Assembly (NCBI GenBank): GCA_030849805.1 | Contig: JASANZ010002248.1 | Span: forward strand, 43,375-107,374 | Reading direction: 5' to 3' | Origin: Sergeia podlipaevii | Lineage: Eukaryota; Euglenozoa; Kinetoplastea; Trypanosomatida; Trypanosomatidae | Length of the DNA: 64,000 nucleotides | Position numbers and translations under genes: made by a program | Notes under the pieces: generated by a model | Seen by the model: the letters and a program-made list of their open reading frames with translations, nothing else | Database searches by the model: none | Told to the model about the DNA's origin: nothing | Shown: positions 59,359 to 64,000 of the stretch, piece after piece | How positions within the stretch are numbered: position 1 is the stretch's first letter | Layout: every line of letters starts with the position of its first letter

Positions 59359-59387
<29 letters not shown>
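59359..59387. repeat. (TG)n microsatellite
   Basis: About 14 uninterrupted TG units in the spacer upstream of RGG2. Confidence 0.9.
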
Positions 59388-60081
59388 TCGTTGGCTGGCA
59401 TATATAATTAATGTCTCGCGAAAAAAAGTTTTGTGCCAGAATTTGAAAGAAAAGGAAAATAATAATAATGCTCTCACGGCAAACATTAGTCATAAAAAAA
59501 AATACGGGTAGCGTCTAAATACATGGAAAGTAGTACGTGTGCTCACCCCTCTCACACACACATACACACTCACTCCTACATGGCTGGTATCCATGAATGC
59601 TTCCGCACTACTTGGCAGTACATCTCATTTCTCCTCTTCTCCACTCGTAGCATTGATTAATCACTTCAGCAGGCGCACACATGTAAACATTCTTTGTACA
59701 TTCCTTTTTAAAAAAAATAGCTACACAATATATATGTATGTATATGTATATATCTGTACACCAAGAGTGGGCTAACCTCCATGTTTCAACAGTCCTCTCA
59801 TACCTCTAAGTAGTAACAAAAAAAAAAAAGTGACAGTATATACAAAAAAAAGCTTGTTTCAATTTTAGTAACAATAAAAAAAACGACAGCATCGACCCCC
59901 CATTGTGTATTCGGACATTTTGAAAGCATAGCCATACAGTGCCTAATCATGTAAACACCTCATACTGCTAAAAGAGAAGGGACAAAAAAAAACCTGTAAA
60001 AATGAAGCTGTACTTCGGAAAAAGGGGGAGCTAAAGATAAATAAAAAAAAAAAAAAACAGCTGTGCATCATGTCAAATTTG

Positions 60082-60120
60082 TGTTGTTGTTTTTTTGTTG
60101 TTGTTGTTGTTGTTGTTTTT
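60082..60120. repeat. (GTT)n / poly-T microsatellite
   Basis: GTT units interrupted by a T-run, in the spacer downstream of the Mpv17-family gene (purine-rich AAC repeat in the mRNA). Confidence 0.85.
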
Positions 60121-60248
60121 TGGGGAGGTTACGACAAAAATAGGAACTACATAAACAACAAAAAAAATGAAAAATTTTCCAGCAAACCTCTACACTCCTC
60201 AGCTCTCCTAAGTCTAATAAAAACAGACACTATACCGTGCATATAGTG

Positions 60249-60287
60249 AAACACACACACACACACACACACACAGAGAGAGAGAGA
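60249..60287. repeat. (AC)n followed by (AG)n compound microsatellite
   Basis: About 13 AC units then about 6 AG units, just after the stop codon of the Mpv17-family gene. Confidence 0.9.
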
Positions 60288-60314
60288 AAAAAAAATAGAT
60301 CCAATTAACTATTA

Positions 60315-61397
60315 TTATGCTGACAGCGCCTCCTGTGCATCAGCCTTTCGTTGTGCACCAACACGGTGCATCAAATGGGACATGATCCCGCTCCACGCCA
60401 CCTGCAATACGGAGGAGTACACGAGCCGGAAATGGCCGGGGATGTAGTAAAACATCGGCAGCCAGTTTACTCCCCAAAACACAAATCCATATCTGACCAT
60501 ATCGGGGTAGTCATAATAAAGCTTCCGCTTGGTGTCCTCGATGACGCACACTGAGTACTCCTGAAAGTTAAACTCCAGATTATCCACAAAACGGTAGTAG
60601 CGTCCCATTTTGGCTACCGTTTCATGCTCTAAGAGGGCGGAAGCATCTTTAGCGGAAGAAAACCTAAAACTGAACATGGCACGCTTTTCATGCTGCTCCA
60701 CCGCCGCCGCCGCCGCCGCGTTGCTACCCGCCCCGTCATCGTCCTCGCCCGCTAGCACTACTCTGTCACTCACTTTAGGTTTTCTCCATGGATAAGAGGA
60801 AATCTCCTTGACGCGGCGCCTGCCGTCACGGCCATCTCGGTAAATAAAGAAGTGATCCATGGCGGTAACATAAGTAAGAAAAACAGGATTAACTACCTGA
60901 GCAGCAATAAAGCTGAGAAATCCCTTGAAGATGGCCTGCTTCTTGGTGATGCCATAAGGGCTCACAATCCGATCCAGCTGCCTGTACACTTGCAAGAAAA
61001 AGGGGACACCAAACATAAAGGTGAAGCTGGAGAAGATCGCACTACGACGAAGATCAAGAAGCACCGTGGTGCTGACTGATTCATTTGCAGCAGCCTTTGA
61101 TGCCGCAGCTATCCTGTCTCCTCCATCACTTTCAGTGTTTGCGTTAGCGCGCCGTCTAATCATATAGTTCTTGAGCGCCAGATATGGAGAAGTCACCTCA
61201 ACTAGAAACGGCGAGTTGGTGCCCTCATCAGGCAGTAGTTCGCGAGTGAGTGGCGGCCGTGCCATGGTGGCAGGCTCGTACACTGTTTGGCAAATAACAT
61301 CACCGCAAAACCCAACAAACGTGCTGAGCACCATATTTGTAAGAAGTGGCCGCTCCTTCAAGCGCCTTGATAGTCCCCGAAAAAAGCCGAAACTCAT
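60315..61397 (-). CDS. Mpv17/PMP22-family membrane protein, 360 aa
   Basis: Family members are four-span proteins of the mitochondrial inner or peroxisomal membrane, some with channel activity. The N-terminus SRRLKERPLLTNMVLSTFVG and then FCGDVICQ match the family start ('YL..L...P..T....G.L...GD...Q'). Segment SIFSSFTFMFGVPFFLQVY (about 132-150) and FKGFLSFIAAQVVNPVFLTY (about 169-188) are the middle membrane spans. The C-terminal signature is present as FVFWGVNWLPMFYYIPGHFR followed by VLQVAWSGIMSHLMHR, like 'W.P.Q..NF..VP...R......W...LS'. A charged insert of about 100 residues (195-285) separates the spans, making this longer than the usual 170-230 residues. The ATG at 61397 lies about 48 nt after an acceptor. 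Confidence 0.85.
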   Translation of the reverse strand: MSFGFFRGLSRRLKERPLLTNMVLSTFVGFCGDVICQTVYEPATMARPPLTRELLPDEGTNSPFLVEVTSPYLALKNYMIRRRANANTESDGGDRIAAASKAAANESVSTTVLLDLRRSAIFSSFTFMFGVPFFLQVYRQLDRIVSPYGITKKQAIFKGFLSFIAAQVVNPVFLTYVTAMDHFFIYRDGRDGRRRVKEISSYPWRKPKVSDRVVLAGEDDDGAGSNAAAAAAVEQHEKRAMFSFRFSSAKDASALLEHETVAKMGRYYRFVDNLEFNFQEYSVCVIEDTKRKLYYDYPDMVRYGFVFWGVNWLPMFYYIPGHFRLVYSSVLQVAWSGIMSHLMHRVGAQRKADAQEALSA

Positions 61398-62088
61398 TTC
61401 TGTGTATATATATCAGAGCCTTTTGTATAAATTGATATACCTCTTCTTATATAAAAAAAAAATAGAGAGCAGGGAAAAACAACTAAAAGAAAAAAAAAAG
61501 AGAAATGTAACAACAGAAATGAAAAAGTATACTTATATGTGTACGCGCTATAACGAGTGACGGGTAAATATTGGGGTACGAGAGTAGCACAGCGCGTTTG
61601 TGGATAATGAAGTGCTCTAGCTAGTTCTTCGCTTAAATTATATATGCTTGTGTAGGTGTGATACGATTTTCGCTCGTAAAGCAGGAGCGATCTTGAAAAT
61701 GACAAGCCAATATGTGCGTTTGAAAAAGAAAAGGAAAAGTAAGAATAGATTTAGAAAGAAGCAAAATGTACAACATTTAAAGATAATAGTGTGAAAAAAA
61801 AAGAAGCAACGCGAGCTAAAAGAAAAAAAAGACATCAACAGAGGTCACGCATTTGATAGCTTCCCTACAACACAAAAAAGAAAAAACAGTGCTGCACTCT
61901 TTATCACTATTAGTAAAAAAAAAAAACCTCATGCTTTGTTGTGAGATTTTTTTTACTTTAAACAATCACACTCAGCACTCACTTATAAAATCAAAACGAG
62001 AAGTAGCTCCTGCTTCTTCAAGTGCTTCTCTCTTTCTCTCTCCATATATATGTTTGCGCTGTCCCTTCTAGATCCTAGTGTCTCTTGT
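61398..62088. other. Intergenic spacer
   Basis: 3' UTR of the CstF50-like gene and leader of the Mpv17-family gene. Poly-A runs; (CT)n near 62031. No gene seen. Confidence 0.6.
61446..61462 (-). other. Predicted spliced-leader acceptor for the Mpv17-family gene
   Basis: Minus strand: T-run of ten, then ATATAAG with the AG at 61447-61446. Confidence 0.5.
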
Positions 62089-63786
62089 CTACGACGGAAG
62101 CCAAGACGGGGTCCATAGGCGCAGACGGCAGTCGTCACCGCCCGATACGACCAGATTCGAAAAAGGACTGCACGCCATACCACGCTGGGTGGATGATGGC
62201 TGCGTCGTGAGGGTGTATGAGGTGTCGCCGGTGTACACACAATGAGAGTGGATAGCAAAGAGGGTGTAGTCTTGGCATAGCACGTGGCTCTCATCTGCCG
62301 CAAACACAGCGTGGATGCTGCGATGCTCACACTTGGCTGGATCGCCAAACGCCATGACCTCTGATGAGTTCCGCGAGTTCAGCACATTCGGCGCAGTGGC
62401 AGGAGCGGAGCTCGCACTGAGGCACCGTAGGTCCCACAGCCGCGCTGTAGAGTCCATTCCCGCGGTCAACAGCACCTGTGAGGAGCGACTGTACAGAACA
62501 CTCGTTACGGGGACATGACTGTGCGCACCCTCCACGCGATGAATCGCCTTCCCGCTCACTCCATCGTAAAGAATCCACGCACCGTCCAGACTGGCCGTCA
62601 CAAGTGTGCGACCGTCGTTTGAAAAGTCTACGCAGGTGAGGCCAGCGCTGTGCTGCAGGCGTTCGCTTCCACCTCCGCCACCGCCGCCAGACGACCCAGC
62701 TGAATAAGAATGATAAGAGGACCCTGGGGTAGTCATAATCTTCCCTGTTCGCGTGTTCACAAGACGCGGTGTGACATGGTCAGTGCCAAAGAGCACATAC
62801 TCAGCAGTTGGGTGGTATGCCGCGCTGCGGATAGGAAAATTGTCGTGCACCTTCAGCTGCACAGTAGAGTTGGGATGAGAATAGTCGCGAAGATATAAGT
62901 CGCCATCTAATCCGCCGGTAAGCAGCCACGACTCAGAGGGGTGAAATTTCATCACCTCAACTGACTGCGTGTGCTCCTGAAACCGACGCGCTCGAGAGAG
63001 CTCTGTGATCTCGTTCACATTGCTGAAGGATGCCGAGATCGGCGCGGTGGCCGCACCGACAGCAGCTGCCGTACCAGCACTCGTTCCGCTTGCTTCCTTG
63101 CCGGTACTGGCACCACCAACGGTGGCGGCAGTCGCACCTTCCCCAGGTGAAGCCGTCGCACCGCTCCCAGCGCCACCACTGCCGTGGCTGCCGGCGCTTG
63201 CCTTCACACGATTCGCCGCCTGTACCTCTTCCAGTGCACAAAGGTCCTCAATCGTCTTGAGCGAAAATATCGCTGCAAGACCATTAGTACCACAGCAGCT
63301 GACAAACGACCCATCAGGGGAGAAAGACACGGCACGTATCACACCATCCAGTGACGCCGTCACAAACCGCTCTTGCATCTTGAAGCACTTACGGCCGACA
63401 GACCAACTCTGGGACAGATGCAGAGGCATATAAAGCTTGTAGGCACTAATATACCGCTCTACCACTTGCTCAGCATAAAAGTTACGTATAGCACGGCACT
63501 GCTGCCGATTCACAGCAAGACCTCCAGCTACTAGCCTTGTTAACTCATCCCCATTGACGTTTACATCCGAGACACAAATACCCGTGGAGTCGGCAACTGC
63601 TGATGCCGCAGCCAGATACCCATCATGATGCAGCTGGCGAATCATCATTTGATACACATCTCTCGACAAAGGGGAAATAAGAACACCCGCCCTCGGTCGC
63701 TTGCGGCTACTGATGTCCTCCAGAGGTGTTATGCCACCCCCACGGCCACCACGCTCTCCCCTCCCACCACCTCTTCCGCGATGCAT
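62089..63786 (-). CDS. CSTF1: CstF50-like WD40 cleavage/polyadenylation factor, 565 aa
   Basis: CstF50 is the WD40 subunit of the cleavage stimulation factor in mRNA 3'-end formation, which in trypanosomatids is coupled to trans-splicing of the next gene. After an RG-rich start (residues 1-18) there is a LisH-like dimerisation segment, SRDVYQMMIRQLHHDGYLAA (41-60), similar to the CstF50 N-terminal homodimerisation domain. Seven WD40-type blades follow: near 140-178 (SLDGVIRAVSFSPDGSFVSC), 268-300 (HTQSVEVMKFHPSESWLLTG), 312-345, 380-418 (AGLTCVDFSNDGRTLVTASL), 422-455 (AGMDSTARLWDLRC), 490-525 and 535-560 (GGDDCRLRLW). An insert of about 75 Gly/Ala/Thr/Ser residues (192-262) interrupts the first and second blades. 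The ATG at 63786 is the only plausible start; a candidate acceptor lies at 63859-63858. Confidence 0.75.
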   Translation of the reverse strand: MHRGRGGGRGERGGRGGGITPLEDISSRKRPRAGVLISPLSRDVYQMMIRQLHHDGYLAAASAVADSTGICVSDVNVNGDELTRLVAGGLAVNRQQCRAIRNFYAEQVVERYISAYKLYMPLHLSQSWSVGRKCFKMQERFVTASLDGVIRAVSFSPDGSFVSCCGTNGLAAIFSLKTIEDLCALEEVQAANRVKASAGSHGSGGAGSGATASPGEGATAATVGGASTGKEASGTSAGTAAAVGAATAPISASFSNVNEITELSRARRFQEHTQSVEVMKFHPSESWLLTGGLDGDLYLRDYSHPNSTVQLKVHDNFPIRSAAYHPTAEYVLFGTDHVTPRLVNTRTGKIMTTPGSSYHSYSAGSSGGGGGGGSERLQHSAGLTCVDFSNDGRTLVTASLDGAWILYDGVSGKAIHRVEGAHSHVPVTSVLYSRSSQVLLTAGMDSTARLWDLRCLSASSAPATAPNVLNSRNSSEVMAFGDPAKCEHRSIHAVFAADESHVLCQDYTLFAIHSHCVYTGDTSYTLTTQPSSTQRGMACSPFSNLVVSGGDDCRLRLWTPSWLPS

Positions 63787-64000
63787 TACCAGAAAAAAAA
63801 AAAGCTAACTATAACAATAACTACAACTATAATTATGTAAATCAAACGGAAGAGCAGCTCAAACAAAGACAAAAACAACAACAACAAAAAGAGGAATCCT
63901 ACGCACGAAATCTACTCGAAACGAATATGGACGTCACAGATACATCTAATACAACACAACACCACAAAACGAAAAAAAAGGAAAAAAAAAATACATATAT
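63787..64000. other. Right-edge spacer
   Basis: 5' leader of the CstF50-like gene and start of the next intergenic region. CAA-rich, with poly-A runs near 63790 and 63973-63990; no coding signal reaches the edge. Confidence 0.55.

Larger units (their letters stand above)
58985..60314. other. Intergenic spacer of about 1.3 kb rich in microsatellites
   Basis: 3' UTR of the Mpv17-family gene and leader of RGG2. It holds (TG)n at 59359-59387, (GTT)n at about 60082-60116, (AC)n(AG)n at 60249-60287 and (TA)n at about 59029-59045. No gene seen. Confidence 0.6.

Noticed and set aside
61394..61838. Overlapping short minus-strand frames rich in Phe, Leu and Tyr
   Set aside because: Low-complexity translation of poly-A spacer; no family resemblance.
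1..64000. Strand-switch region, transposable element, CRISPR array or RNA gene
   Set aside because: All genes are co-oriented; no reverse-transcriptase or transposase motif, regularly spaced repeat array or recognisable tRNA/rRNA was found by eye.

Overview
The window looks like nuclear DNA of a trypanosomatid (Kinetoplastea, Leishmania-like group; genus not assignable by eye). About 24 protein genes all lie on the minus strand. They are intron-free and separated by AT-rich, poly-A/poly-T and microsatellite-rich spacers. Most starts are preceded (on the minus strand) by a long pyrimidine run followed by AG, the signature of spliced-leader trans-splicing within one polycistronic transcription unit. 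Lineage markers agree: a tandem-thioredoxin-fold TDR1, an RGG2-type U-insertion/deletion RNA editing factor, and a short Prp31. Standard stop codons are used. No strand switch, tRNA, rRNA, CRISPR or transposon was found.

Layout in transcription order, right to left. 64.0-54.7 kb: CstF50-like WD40 protein, Mpv17/PMP22-family membrane protein, RGG2, an orphan protein, TDR1. 53.8-47.4 kb: ADAT1/TAD1-like tRNA adenosine deaminase, DHHC palmitoyltransferase, a small probable mitochondrial protein. 46.8-34.8 kb: a 1057-residue multi-span protein with a degenerate cyclase-like domain, a 2.4 kb non-coding gap, then a 2127-residue cytosolic carboxypeptidase. 33.8-26.1 kb: a membrane-anchored orphan and a 1786-residue orphan. 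25.2-21.7 kb: two adjacent tetraspanin-like proteins, with an approximately 307 bp tandem duplication (one undetermined base at its junction) between them. 20.1-14.8 kb: Iwr1-like factor, ankyrin-repeat protein, Prp31. 14.2-1 kb: a CEP19 homologue with an extra N-terminal domain, a coiled-coil protein, a possible flagellar microtubule inner protein, a ZIP metal transporter, a 1291-residue helical (PPR-like) protein, a small conserved protein, and the 5' part of CEP104/FAP256 running off the left edge.

Trypanosomatid neighbours rarely form functional operons, so co-location is weak evidence of shared function. Even so, several genes concern the flagellum, basal body and tubulin (CEP104, CEP19, carboxypeptidase, possible microtubule inner protein), and several concern RNA (Prp31, CstF50, RGG2, ADAT1, Iwr1). 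The most notable points are the N-terminally extended CEP19, the pseudo-cyclase membrane protein, and the duplicated spacer that carries a very strong polypyrimidine tract. Family assignments are from motif recognition by eye; no search was run.
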